DNA of 54,013 nt from Bacteroidales bacterium (lineage in GTDB: Bacteria; Bacteroidota; Bacteroidia; Bacteroidales; UBA932): positions 1 through 54,013 of the forward strand of contig JAGCWD010000087.1 of NCBI GenBank assembly GCA_017962025.1, given 5' to 3'. How positions within the stretch are numbered: the stretch's first letter is position 1; each line of letters begins with the position of its first letter. The notes under the pieces were generated by a model. It saw only the letters and a program-made list of their open reading frames with translations. It made no database searches and had not been told where the DNA came from. Below, piece after piece: positions 15,200 through 23,299 of the stretch. The position numbers and the translations under genes are program-made.

Positions 15200-16485
15200 C
15201 TCACTGCCTCCGAAATGGACCTTTCTAGGTCACGGATAATATCATCGGGATCCTCCAGTCCGATACTAAGTCTCATCAGGTCGGGGGCTATTCCCGCCTC
15301 ACGGAGCTGTTCGTCGGTAAGTTGGCGATGGGTGTGGGATGCAGGATGAAGGATACAGGTGTAGCAATCGGCAACGTGAGTTTCAATAGTAACCAGTTTT
15401 AAGGCGTCCATGAAACGGTTGTCAACCTCCCTGCCGCCCTTGAGGGCAAAGGCGAGGACTCCGCATGATCCGTTCGGGAGATATTTCTTCGCCCTTTCAT
15501 ACTCCTTGTCTCCTGGAAGGTCGGGATAATGGACCCATGAAACTGCCGGGTGATTATTCAGGAACTCGGCTACTTTCAAGGCACTCTTGGCGTGACGATC
15601 GATTCGGAGATGAAGTGTCTGGAGTCCAAGGCCGAGATAGAAAGCATTCTGGGGACTCTGGATTGAACCGTAATCCCTCATCAGCTGGCTCGTGGCCTTA
15701 ACTATGTAAGCCAGTTTTCCGAACTTCTTGGTGTAGGTCAGTCCATGGTATGAGGGATCCGGTGTGGTCAGACCCGGGTATTTATCTGCGTGGGCTTCCC
15801 AGTCGAAATTGCCGCTGTCAACTATCACTCCTCCGACGGCGACACCATGGCCGTCCATGTATTTGGTCGTGGAATGGGTGACTATGTCTGCACCCCATTC
15901 GAAAGGACGGCAATGGACCGGGGTAGGGAAAGTATTATCCAGAATAAGCGGGACCCCGTTGTCATGGGCGATGCGGGCAAACTTTTCGATGTCAAGCACC
16001 TCAACTCCTGGATTGGAGACCGTTTCTCCGAAAAGGAGCTTGGTCTCCGGTCGGAAAGCCGCCTGTATTTCTTCCTCTTGAGCATTCTGGTCAATAAAGG
16101 TCACTTCTATTCCGAGCTTTCGGAGAGAAGTGCCTAGAAGGTTGAAAGTACCTCCATAGATGTTTCCGGCTGCGACGATATGTCCTCCTGCCTCGCAGAT
16201 ATTTACACATGCAAAGAAATTAGCTGCCTGTCCGGATGAAGTAAGCATTGCGCCAACTCCCCCTTCGAGGGCTGCTATCCTTGCAGCGACATGGTCGTTT
16301 GTGGGATTCTGGAGACGGGTATAGAAATAGCCGCTGTCTTCCAGGTCGAAGAGACGTCCCATCTGGTCGCTGGTCTCATAACGGAAGGTAGTGCTCTGGA
16401 TAATGGGAATCTGCCTGGATTCACCCTTTGCCGGTTGATATCCGGCCTGGACACACAAAGTATCGATGTGTAACTTGTTTGCCAT
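15196..16485 (-). CDS. metY: O-acetylhomoserine sulfhydrylase (PLP-dependent)
   Basis: A 429-residue Cys/Met-metabolism PLP enzyme that makes homocysteine from O-acetylhomoserine and sulfide. Landmarks: IDTLCVQAGYQP at the start, STTFRYETSDQMG, YTRLQNPTNDH, the cofactor-stacking SSGQAANFF region, DNTFPTP, the Schiff-base Lys in THSTTKYMDGHG, and the C-terminal HPASHTHRQL with LMRLSIGLED. Length and motifs fit MetY rather than the shorter MetB/MetC group (about 380 residues). It is the first gene of the leftward operon, with a strong promoter just upstream and a 5' leader of only about 25 bases, so there is no room for a SAM or T-box riboswitch. Confidence 0.93.
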   Translation of the reverse strand: MANKLHIDTLCVQAGYQPAKGESRQIPIIQSTTFRYETSDQMGRLFDLEDSGYFYTRLQNPTNDHVAARIAALEGGVGAMLTSSGQAANFFACVNICEAGGHIVAAGNIYGGTFNLLGTSLRKLGIEVTFIDQNAQEEEIQAAFRPETKLLFGETVSNPGVEVLDIEKFARIAHDNGVPLILDNTFPTPVHCRPFEWGADIVTHSTTKYMDGHGVAVGGVIVDSGNFDWEAHADKYPGLTTPDPSYHGLTYTKKFGKLAYIVKATSQLMRDYGSIQSPQNAFYLGLGLQTLHLRIDRHAKSALKVAEFLNNHPAVSWVHYPDLPGDKEYERAKKYLPNGSCGVLAFALKGGREVDNRFMDALKLVTIETHVADCYTCILHPASHTHRQLTDEQLREAGIAPDLMRLSIGLEDPDDIIRDLERSISEAVR

Positions 16486-16516
16486 TTTACAATGATTTGT
16501 CAGTTGTTTGTGTTTG

Positions 16517-16548
16517 CAAAGTTAGGTTTTGTGGAATATAATTTCAAA
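16517..16548 (-). promoter_or_regulatory. Bacteroidota-type promoter of metY-metX-thrA
   Basis: On the minus strand, TTTG (16548-16545) and TAACTTTG (16524-16517) are separated by 20 bases, a full match to the TTTG-N19-21-TAnnTTTG consensus. The -7 box lies about 31 bases upstream of the metY ATG. It is divergent from, and nearly abuts, the promoter of the Lrp-type regulator. Confidence 0.75.
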
Positions 16549-16551
16549 CAA

Positions 16552-16583
16552 TTGGCAAAACTTGGAAAATATTACTAATTTTG
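16552..16583 (+). promoter_or_regulatory. Bacteroidota-type promoter of the Lrp/AsnC gene
   Basis: TTGG (16552-16555) and TAATTTTG (16576-16583) are separated by 20 bases. The leader to the ATG at 16650 is about 60 bases. The two divergent -33 boxes are only three bases apart, so a dimeric regulator bound here would affect both directions. Confidence 0.65.
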
Positions 16584-16649
16584 CTTCTGTACTTGGAAAT
16601 AATCCAAGGAATAACTGATAAAAAAGTCCTTCTAACAGAAAAATATTCC

Positions 16650-17123
16650 ATGAATCAGATTAATCTGGACGCAACCGACATCAAGCTTCTTCGTCTTCTG
16701 CAGGAAGATGCACGTCTGACCACCAAGCAGCTTGCTGCAAAAGTCAACCTCTCCACAACCCCCGTTTTCGAACGGCTCAAAAGGCTCGAAAGGGACGGCT
16801 TCATACAGAAATATGTAGCCATCCTGGATGCAGAGAAACTGAATCTCGGATTCGAGGTGTTCTGCTCAGTAAAGCTGAAACAGATGAGCCGCGATGTGGC
16901 TCACGCCTTCGTGGACGTCATCAAGGACATTCCCCAGGTGACCGAATGCTACAACATCTCCGGCGAATTCGACTACCTCCTGAAGATCCACGCCCCCGAC
17001 ATTAAGTACTACAACGAATTCATAATCAATGTCCTGGGTACTGTTGACTCCATCGGATCCATCCAGTCTTCCTTCGTAATGAAAGAAATCAAGCACAGCT
17101 ACGGACTAAACCTTCAAGACTAG
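16650..17123 (+). CDS. Lrp/AsnC family transcriptional regulator
   Basis: A 157-residue protein. The ATG at 16650 gives the standard family start (MNQINLDATDIKLLRLLQ); upstream in-frame TTG codons overlap the promoter. Residues 5-60 are the winged helix-turn-helix (TTKQLAAKVNLSTTPVFERLKRLERDGFI). Residues about 70-150 are the RAM ligand-binding domain (VFCSVKLKQMSRDV, VTECYNISGEFDYLLKIH). Members form octamers that sense amino acids such as Leu, Met, Lys or Asp. It is divergent from metY-metX-thrA and shares a 160-base control region with it, so regulation of Met/Thr synthesis, autoregulation, or both, is likely. The glycerate kinase gene follows by six bases. Confidence 0.93.
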   Translation: MNQINLDATDIKLLRLLQEDARLTTKQLAAKVNLSTTPVFERLKRLERDGFIQKYVAILDAEKLNLGFEVFCSVKLKQMSRDVAHAFVDVIKDIPQVTECYNISGEFDYLLKIHAPDIKYYNEFIINVLGTVDSIGSIQSSFVMKEIKHSYGLNLQD

Positions 17124-17129
17124 ATCGGG

Positions 17130-18296
17130 ATGAAAAAGATAGTAGTAGCGGCAGATTCGTTCAAAGGTTCCCTCTCGTCAAGGGAAATCGCCACAATTGT
17201 AGCAGAAGCCGTCTCGGATGTGTTCCCTGACTGCCTGACCGTCTGCCTTGAGATGGCCGACGGAGGAGAAGGCACTATCGACGCACTATGCCGTGCCCTT
17301 GAAGGGTCGCGGATCGAAGTCACAGTCAGCAACCCTCTTGGGAAGCCTGTTGTCGCTGAATATGCGATAGTGAACGTCCCCGGAGAAGGTACCACGGCCG
17401 TGATTGAAATGTCCAAGGCAAGTGGTCTGACTCTGATTCCCGAAGGACTGCGCAACCCTTTGCTTACAACCACATTCGGTACCGGAGAACTGATTCTGGA
17501 TGCTCTCGGAAGAGGTTGCAAGCATTTCCTGATTGGAATAGGAGGCAGCGCAACCAACGATGGAGGAATCGGGATGCTTGCAGCCTTAGGATGGCGCTTC
17601 CAGGACTCGGACGGGAATGAACTGCCTCCAGTCGGAGCATCCCTCGGCAAGATAAACTCCATCGACTCTTCAGGAAGGAACCCTGCTCTCGAGGGTTGCT
17701 CATTCGTAACTGCATGCGATGTGGACAATCCTTTCTGCGGGCCAGACGGAGCGGCATTCGTATTTGCGCCCCAGAAAGGAGCTGGACCAGAAGAAGTCTT
17801 ATTACTGGATAAGGGACTTGAATCCTTCAGTTCAGTTATTCTGGAATGCACCGGAGTCGATGTCAAGGAAATTCCGGGGGCCGGGGCAGCCGTAGGCCTT
17901 GGCGGAGCTTTGCTCGCTTTTCTGGGGGCCAAGTTGACCCCAGGTGCTGAGATGGTTCTGGATGCGATCGGTTTCGACGCCCAGGCAGAAGGAGCTGACC
18001 TTGTGATAACCGGGGAAGGAAGGATGGACTTCCAGACCCTGAAAGGAAAGGCGCCTCTCTGCGTACTGCACCATGCTACACGGCTCGGCATCCCGACAGT
18101 CTCCCTTGCCGGTATCGTAACCGATTACGACCTCCTGAAAGATCTCGGCTACAAGGACATTCTCTGCATCAACCCTCCAGGCCTGCCCCCCGAAACCGCC
18201 ATGCAACCGGCAGTCGCCCGCCACAACCTATCCGCCACCGTCATTGATTATTTATCGGAACATCTTGGTGCCACCGATGGTCCATTTCCTGGATGA
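17130..18296 (+). CDS. Glycerate kinase (GarK/GlxK type)
   Basis: A 388-residue class I glycerate kinase, which phosphorylates D-glycerate to phosphoglycerate. Landmarks: KIVVAADSFKGSLSS at the start, EMADGGEGT, the substrate region ATNDGGIGMLAALGWRF, TACDVDNPFCGPDGAAFVFAPQKGA, and TGEGRMDFQTLKGKAP near residue 290. It starts six bases after the Lrp/AsnC gene, so the two are probably cotranscribed. The last residues (GATDGPFPG) and stop fall in a 27-bp imperfect palindrome that recurs downstream, so the C-terminus may have been shaped by that repeat. Confidence 0.93.
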   Translation: MKKIVVAADSFKGSLSSREIATIVAEAVSDVFPDCLTVCLEMADGGEGTIDALCRALEGSRIEVTVSNPLGKPVVAEYAIVNVPGEGTTAVIEMSKASGLTLIPEGLRNPLLTTTFGTGELILDALGRGCKHFLIGIGGSATNDGGIGMLAALGWRFQDSDGNELPPVGASLGKINSIDSSGRNPALEGCSFVTACDVDNPFCGPDGAAFVFAPQKGAGPEEVLLLDKGLESFSSVILECTGVDVKEIPGAGAAVGLGGALLAFLGAKLTPGAEMVLDAIGFDAQAEGADLVITGEGRMDFQTLKGKAPLCVLHHATRLGIPTVSLAGIVTDYDLLKDLGYKDILCINPPGLPPETAMQPAVARHNLSATVIDYLSEHLGATDGPFPG

Positions 18297-18300
18297 CCGG
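18274..18300. repeat. 27-bp imperfect palindrome, copy 1 (overlaps glycerate kinase stop)
   Basis: Arms CCGATGGTCCA and TGGATGACCGG flank a 5-nt centre. 21 of 27 positions match copy 2 at 18326-18352, and most differences lie in the centre. It contains the glycerate kinase stop codon. Confidence 0.5.
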
Positions 18301-18320
18301 CGTCAGTATTGGGTACTTTT

Positions 18321-18357
18321 TGCTCCCGGTGGTCCACTGAATGGATAACCGGGAGCA
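18321..18357 (+). terminator. Stem-loop between convergent genes (copy 2 of the palindrome)
   Basis: TGCTCCCGGT (18321-18330) pairs with ACCGGGAGCA (18348-18357), and the inner TCCA/TGGA extends the stem. It is followed by TTGATTTT, a weak T tract. Placement between two convergent genes suggests a terminator for glycerate kinase. The core (18326-18352) repeats the palindrome at 18274. Confidence 0.6.
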
Positions 18358-18372
18358 TTGATTTTCCTAAAA

Positions 18373-19356
18373 CTAATCCTTCGAGAGTGTGGCGACGAAG
18401 TCGGCGACGATGGCGTCGCGGTTGAAATGTTCCCAGAGGGTAATCTGACGGACGTTGTCTGGCCTCTCTACCCATGCACCATCCTGGAAGACAGGGGCGG
18501 GAATCGTCCTGGGGGTTGCCCACTCCGGATTCTTCACTATCGCCACCGCAGACATGTCATAGAGTGACCGGACCAGTTCAGGAACGTTGTCGAACAGATC
18601 GACGGAATAATCCCCGAAACAAGCAAACCTGCCTCCATGACGGCCTTCCACCGGCTCCTTGACCTTTGGTCCGAGACCCGTGAAATTCTCATGGACATAT
18701 TCACGGCTCACCTTGACGTACGCCGTTCCTATGTCTGTACCTCCGCAGACCAGAGTGATTTCGAACGGAATCTTGCTGTCCAGGACATAGTTCACCGCAG
18801 GAATGTCGTTATCGAAATTATATTCACCGGGCTTGGGATAGTTGGTTCCAAGCCAGACAAGGCGTATTCTCTTTGCGATGGATGGCTTCTTGGTCAATGC
18901 CAATGCTACATTGGTAAGCTTCCCGACAGCAATCACCGTCAGGGGCTTCTTCGCCGAATGCTTACGAGCCTGTTTGATGATGAAGTCCACTGCCACATGA
19001 CCGTCGAATTCCTTCTCTCCAACCGTCGGAAGGATGTCTTCGAACGAACCATCGGCACCTTCGTAGATGGGAGTCTCCGGATGTCCGACAAGGGAGGTCA
19101 CCCTTCTGGCCTCCAGGGTCTGGAGCTTGATGTCTCCACCATTGCGGGTGGTATTGGTGGTCAGACCGAGGGTGTTGAACACATCGTCGCTCAAAAGCAG
19201 GTAGGCTATCGCATGCTGGTCGTCGATTTCGTTATTGGCGTCGGTGTCGAAGATCACATCAATCCTTCCGTCATCCTTCGAACAACTGAGACATGCCAAC
19301 GCCAGCGCCAACGCAACAATGGCTTTTAAAAAAAAGTTGAACGATCTCATATTCAA
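18373..19356 (-). CDS. Nucleoside hydrolase-like lipoprotein
   Basis: A 327-residue member of the inosine-uridine nucleoside hydrolase superfamily. A lipoprotein signal (ALACLSCSKD, Cys25) places it in the envelope. The calcium-binding signature is intact: DTDANNEIDDQHA at 37-49 (DTDxxxxxDD), and later conserved segments are TVIAVGKLTNVALAL, WLGTNYP and NFDNDIPAVNYVL. Exported family members sit in many Bacteroidales carbohydrate clusters and may act on N-ribosides or other furanosides rather than for purine salvage. It follows the tandem esterase without any gap (19356/19357) and ends the leftward arm of the glycan island. Confidence 0.88.
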   Translation of the reverse strand: MNMRSFNFFLKAIVALALALACLSCSKDDGRIDVIFDTDANNEIDDQHAIAYLLLSDDVFNTLGLTTNTTRNGGDIKLQTLEARRVTSLVGHPETPIYEGADGSFEDILPTVGEKEFDGHVAVDFIIKQARKHSAKKPLTVIAVGKLTNVALALTKKPSIAKRIRLVWLGTNYPKPGEYNFDNDIPAVNYVLDSKIPFEITLVCGGTDIGTAYVKVSREYVHENFTGLGPKVKEPVEGRHGGRFACFGDYSVDLFDNVPELVRSLYDMSAVAIVKNPEWATPRTIPAPVFQDGAWVERPDNVRQITLWEHFNRDAIVADFVATLSKD

Positions 19357-21093
19357 TTATTCCTTAATGAACGGTTGCAGGTATTCACCTATCCTGTCGA
19401 GCCACGTGTAGCTACCTGTGCCCGGAACAGCCTCCAGCTGGAAGCAATGGGGACGAAGCGCAAGGGTGTGGAGTTCGCACTGGATACCCATTGCACGCAT
19501 CTTCTCCCATGTCTTGACGGAATTCATGGCAGCCCATCCGTCGGCGTCTCCATGGATGAAGAGCATCGGAGCGGTGTCAAGGTCGAATGAGAATTCAGGG
19601 ACAAGGACCGCGGAATCGTCATTACCGCCACCGACATTCGGTCTTTCGGCACCGTCTGTAAGGGCATATGCCGGATAGATCCCGATTCCCCACTGGACAT
19701 TGCAAGGGAGTTTGTCAATGGCATCGATAGGATAATAGGACTTATGACGTGAAGAAGTTACTCCCATGAGGGTGAGATGGCCACCTGCAGAAGAACCCAT
19801 TATTCCGATACGGTTGGGATCAAGTCCGCGTTGCGCAGCCTCATTGCGTACGATCCTTATCGCACGTTGAAGATCCTGCCAAGCCGTTGTGTGCTTCGCA
19901 AGGCCGGTGGTGGGACGAGGAGTGCGGTACTTCATGGTCACGACTGTCATTCCCATTGCATTGAGATAGCGCCTTGCGGGAGCGACCTCGAAACCGTCCG
20001 GATCGTTGCCGGTGTAGGAGCCTCCTGAATAAATTATCTGGATAGCCTTGGTCTTCAGGTTGGCAGGAATATGCCACTCAAGGTAAGGCTTGCACTGATC
20101 AGGCTGCGGCGAAGGCATCTTGCCCTCCGGCCAGACGTCCTCCTTTATGAGCTCGGCACGGTCAGAATCACTGGCAAAACGGTCCATGATCTTCACCGGT
20201 TCCCCGAGAGGACCGAGGAAGCCCATTTGGGTCATGAACTCGATTCCACGTTCAAAACCAAAGGCACCGTGTCCTTTGTCCGGATAAAGGTGGAGTTCGG
20301 CAGGGATACCCATTCGGCGAAGCTGCCTGTAAACAAGGGTCGAACCGTTGGGGGAATATGGATCCTTGCCTCCATGATGAAGGCTCATAGGGCAGGTCTT
20401 CTCGTCGAACTTGAACACTTCACTCAGTTTGACGTCTATTCCATAACCTTCCAAGGAAGACGGGTCTCCATTCTCGCCGTCGGTGGTAACATAGGCCGGG
20501 GCATTGACTATCGCCCAGTTGATATGGCAAGGAACTTCATCAAGCCTGTCAATCGGCTGGTAGGCAGGAGTCTGGGAGCTGGTCGCTAGAAGCAGGGCAA
20601 GGTGCGAACCTGCTGACATGGACACTGTTCCTATCTTCTCAGGATCGAATCCACGTTTCTTTGCTTCACTGCGGACCATGCGGACCGCTCTCTGGCCGTC
20701 CTCCCAGGCTGTCTGATAGATAGGAAGACCTACTGGGCGAGGAGTACGGTAAACGAAATTGACGCACTGGATTCCAATCTTGGTCAGTTCTTTCTGCCAA
20801 TAGTCGATCAAACCCACATCGCAGCAGTTCTGGTAGGAACCTCCCGAAATGAGGATCATGCACACGTCCTTGCGTACCGAGGGGTCCGGAGCATCAAACC
20901 ATTCGAGGTAAGGCACCCTGTACTTGTCGGGTTTGAAACCTTCCATCGAAACCTCATTGGTCATAGCGGCGATCTGATGTCCCTGTACATCGGGCATCTT
21001 GCCCTTGGGCCAGACCGGTTCCCTCTCCAACGCAGAGAGCTGAAGCGCGCTGAACAACAGCAGCAATCCAAAAATCTTTTTCATATCAGTCAT
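19357..21093 (-). CDS. Secreted protein with two tandem alpha/beta-hydrolase (esterase) domains
   Basis: A 578-residue protein with a signal peptide (MKKIFGLLLLFSALQLSALE; the ATG at 21084 is an equally good start). Two homologous BD-FAE/acetyl-xylan-esterase-like halves, about 25-295 and 310-578, each begin with VWPKGKMPD or VWPEGKMPS and repeat the same order. These elements are an oxyanion loop (LISGGSYQ; IYSGGSYTG), YRTPRP, a TAWED/TAWQD helix, a nucleophile elbow (VSMSAGSH; GSSAGGH) and a late catalytic His (KGHGAFGF; RPHCFQLE). Both active sites look complete. The likely substrate is an acylated (for example acetylated) oligosaccharide. It lies 22 bases downstream of the GH36 gene in one transcription unit. 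Confidence 0.82.
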   Translation of the reverse strand: MTDMKKIFGLLLLFSALQLSALEREPVWPKGKMPDVQGHQIAAMTNEVSMEGFKPDKYRVPYLEWFDAPDPSVRKDVCMILISGGSYQNCCDVGLIDYWQKELTKIGIQCVNFVYRTPRPVGLPIYQTAWEDGQRAVRMVRSEAKKRGFDPEKIGTVSMSAGSHLALLLATSSQTPAYQPIDRLDEVPCHINWAIVNAPAYVTTDGENGDPSSLEGYGIDVKLSEVFKFDEKTCPMSLHHGGKDPYSPNGSTLVYRQLRRMGIPAELHLYPDKGHGAFGFERGIEFMTQMGFLGPLGEPVKIMDRFASDSDRAELIKEDVWPEGKMPSPQPDQCKPYLEWHIPANLKTKAIQIIYSGGSYTGNDPDGFEVAPARRYLNAMGMTVVTMKYRTPRPTTGLAKHTTAWQDLQRAIRIVRNEAAQRGLDPNRIGIMGSSAGGHLTLMGVTSSRHKSYYPIDAIDKLPCNVQWGIGIYPAYALTDGAERPNVGGGNDDSAVLVPEFSFDLDTAPMLFIHGDADGWAAMNSVKTWEKMRAMGIQCELHTLALRPHCFQLEAVPGTGSYTWLDRIGEYLQPFIKE

Positions 21094-21115
21094 TCTATGA
21101 ATAAATTACTTTTTT

Positions 21116-23236
21116 TCATTCCGCCGGGACGACATGCCATACGGCAGAGGATTTGGGTTCCGGAAGGACAATCTTGATTCCATCTGAAGCCAGGTCGGAT
21201 CCGGTCATTGTAAGGACCTCTCCGGTGTCCTCGTTGGTAAGGTTGTATTTCCTGTCAGGTTTGAGGAATTTCAGGCAAGCGGTGTACTCTGGTTCAGGGC
21301 AGGTCTCTTGACGGAAGGCCTGAAGCACCGCTTCGTCAGTTACCCTGTCATGCCAGGCTATTGCGGTCCAATTGGAATCATCATCGTGGCGGTGCCACGG
21401 GGTCAAGGGATACATATCCTTGACCAGCAGGTGATTGTATTTTTTCCACTCCCCGAATGTTGCTCTCAGGCGGTCGTAGTCAAGTTCCACGTCATGTGTA
21501 AAGACTTCGGAGATGTTATAGACCGGAAGCCATGAGGCTCTGGTAATATAGAAAGTGCTTCCTCCGGCCATCCCCGGTTCCAATTCTCCGGCTGACTCCT
21601 TGGTGTTTGCCCCATGGAAAGGAATCCACCGACAGTAGGAGGTGGTCATGGAAAGACGGAGAGCGGTTGTAGTACGGTCGGCATCGCTTCGCATAAATGG
21701 AAGGCTGCGGCGCAAGGACTCGATGTCATTACGTCCTCCCCCTGAAGCACAGTTGTCGATGTAGGTACACTTGCCGTTCTTCGCGCAGAAATCTATGATC
21801 CTGTCCCAGAGTTCATAATGACCCTGGATTGCAAGGTTCTCAGTTATACCCTTGCGTGGAAGGCCAGTTTTTTCAGCTTCCTTGGCATCGAATCCGGTCC
21901 AGGCCTTGACAGGATTTGAATTGTTGTCCTCTCGGAACAGATCCACCCCATTCTCGCCCATCATCTTTGTGATGCGCCCCAGAGTCCATTCCAGACAGTC
22001 ATGGTTGCCCAGGTTATTGGTGTAACGGTTTCCACGGTTGAAGTCCGCCCACTCGGGATTGTAGCCATAGTTTTTGGCAAGGTCCTCAACGTCGCAGACG
22101 CTCTCAGGTTCGAACCAGACCAACACCTTCATACCTTCCTTGTGACAAGCCTCGTTGGACTCCAGGAAAGTCTTCCCAGGCCATTTCACCGTGTCCAGTT
22201 CCCAGGTCCCAACGGTGCCATACCAGTCCGTAGGAACCGTCTCTCCCCTGGGATCGAAATACCAACCGGCGTCGAACCACCTGAAATCCGGTTTGACATC
22301 TTCATACACCAGTCTTTCCAGAGTTCTCTTCCAAGTGTAAAAACGCTCGGAAATGGATCCGTCCGAATTGGGCAGCCCTGTGTCAGCAGCGAAGCAGGTT
22401 GTCGAGAACGGTTGGATGCTATTGCCGCTGGCATCAGCTTTTGGCATATTGTACTTGATGAACCACTCCCTCCACAGATTGGTTGCATCGTCGCGGTCAC
22501 GTCCCTTGTAAGGAAGCATAACTACCAGGGCGGAACGGATCTTCTCCCCGGGCATGAGGACCGAGTCGAAATCATTGCAGTTGCCGGCTTTCCAAACCGT
22601 AGTGGAACCTTCGCTGCAGAATTCAGACTGCCATGTACCCGCCCATCCTATAGCCAGGAGGGTTCCGCCATTCCCATGGACCAGGTCGAAATATGGAAAA
22701 ACTATGTGGGTAGCCCTGCCGTTTGAAGACACGAAGCTCACCACTGTGTCCTTAAGTTCTGTCTGATAATCCGCATACAGGTTAGTATGGTCGCCGAGGC
22801 AACCTCTCAACATCGGATCTTCCCCTTCGAAAGGAATAACCGCCGTCAGGAATTCCTTTATTTCCTTGCTTGGTCCGGTACCATTGTTCTCGATCCAGAC
22901 GGTATATTCAGTTTCGCCGAACTCGGTGTTGAGAAAGGCGTCCACTGTCAGCCGGACGTCCCCGTCAAGACGGAAAACCGCCTTCAAATCCTGGCCGGAC
23001 GGGGTCTGGGAAACTGTATTTGATAACAACTCAAGTCCTTCCAGACCATTATGGACAGTTTCACCATAAACGAAAGAGACAGGGATGGAAGCCGGATTGT
23101 CAGTCCATGTCCCGAACATCCTTTCAGCAGACTCTAGATCGGCGCAAGGACGGTCGGTGGGAACTATTTCCGGAGTCTCAGAACAACTCGCCCAAAAAAA
23201 CATGCAAAGAAAAATGAACAGAGGAGCCTTTTTCAT
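21116..23236 (-). CDS. GH36-like alpha-galactosidase lipoprotein
   Basis: The start is the ATG at 23236 (MKKAPLFIFLCMFFWASCSE; lipid Cys18), because the candidate -7 box lies within any longer open frame. The 706-residue protein has an N-terminal beta-sandwich (about 30-270) and then a TIM barrel: DFRWFDAGWYFDPRG, MKVLVWFEPE, the nucleophile strand VDLFREDNN (GH36 xDxN), YIDNCASGGGRNDIESLRRS, and the acid/base region FMRSDADRT. A C-terminal beta domain closes it. GH36 enzymes with this pattern are retaining alpha-galactosidases or alpha-N-acetylgalactosaminidases. It is the first gene of the leftward arm, diverging from the CE1-like esterase, and the lipoprotein signal implies surface or periplasmic action. 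Confidence 0.88.
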   Translation of the reverse strand: MKKAPLFIFLCMFFWASCSETPEIVPTDRPCADLESAERMFGTWTDNPASIPVSFVYGETVHNGLEGLELLSNTVSQTPSGQDLKAVFRLDGDVRLTVDAFLNTEFGETEYTVWIENNGTGPSKEIKEFLTAVIPFEGEDPMLRGCLGDHTNLYADYQTELKDTVVSFVSSNGRATHIVFPYFDLVHGNGGTLLAIGWAGTWQSEFCSEGSTTVWKAGNCNDFDSVLMPGEKIRSALVVMLPYKGRDRDDATNLWREWFIKYNMPKADASGNSIQPFSTTCFAADTGLPNSDGSISERFYTWKRTLERLVYEDVKPDFRWFDAGWYFDPRGETVPTDWYGTVGTWELDTVKWPGKTFLESNEACHKEGMKVLVWFEPESVCDVEDLAKNYGYNPEWADFNRGNRYTNNLGNHDCLEWTLGRITKMMGENGVDLFREDNNSNPVKAWTGFDAKEAEKTGLPRKGITENLAIQGHYELWDRIIDFCAKNGKCTYIDNCASGGGRNDIESLRRSLPFMRSDADRTTTALRLSMTTSYCRWIPFHGANTKESAGELEPGMAGGSTFYITRASWLPVYNISEVFTHDVELDYDRLRATFGEWKKYNHLLVKDMYPLTPWHRHDDDSNWTAIAWHDRVTDEAVLQAFRQETCPEPEYTACLKFLKPDRKYNLTNEDTGEVLTMTGSDLASDGIKIVLPEPKSSAVWHVVPAE

Positions 23237-23259
23237 AAGCGATATTATATGCGGTTTAT

Positions 23260-23267
23260 CAAATATA
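23260..23267 (-). promoter_or_regulatory. Putative -7 box (TATATTTG) for the GH36 arm
   Basis: Minus-strand TATATTTG is an exact TAnnTTTG match, 23 bases upstream of the ATG at 23236. It supports that start over an in-frame ATG at 23272, which would lie upstream of it. The -33 box is not clear. Confidence 0.55.
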
Positions 23268-23299
23268 ATCACTATTTTTATATGTTCACACTCAAAAAT

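Noticed and set aside
16486-16649. SAM riboswitch or T-box controlling metY
   Set aside because: The predicted metY leader is about 25 bases and contains no structured domain.
17120-18091. 323-residue open frame antisense to glycerate kinase
   Set aside because: Ser/Pro-rich shadow of a well-conserved gene, with no promoter or family motif.
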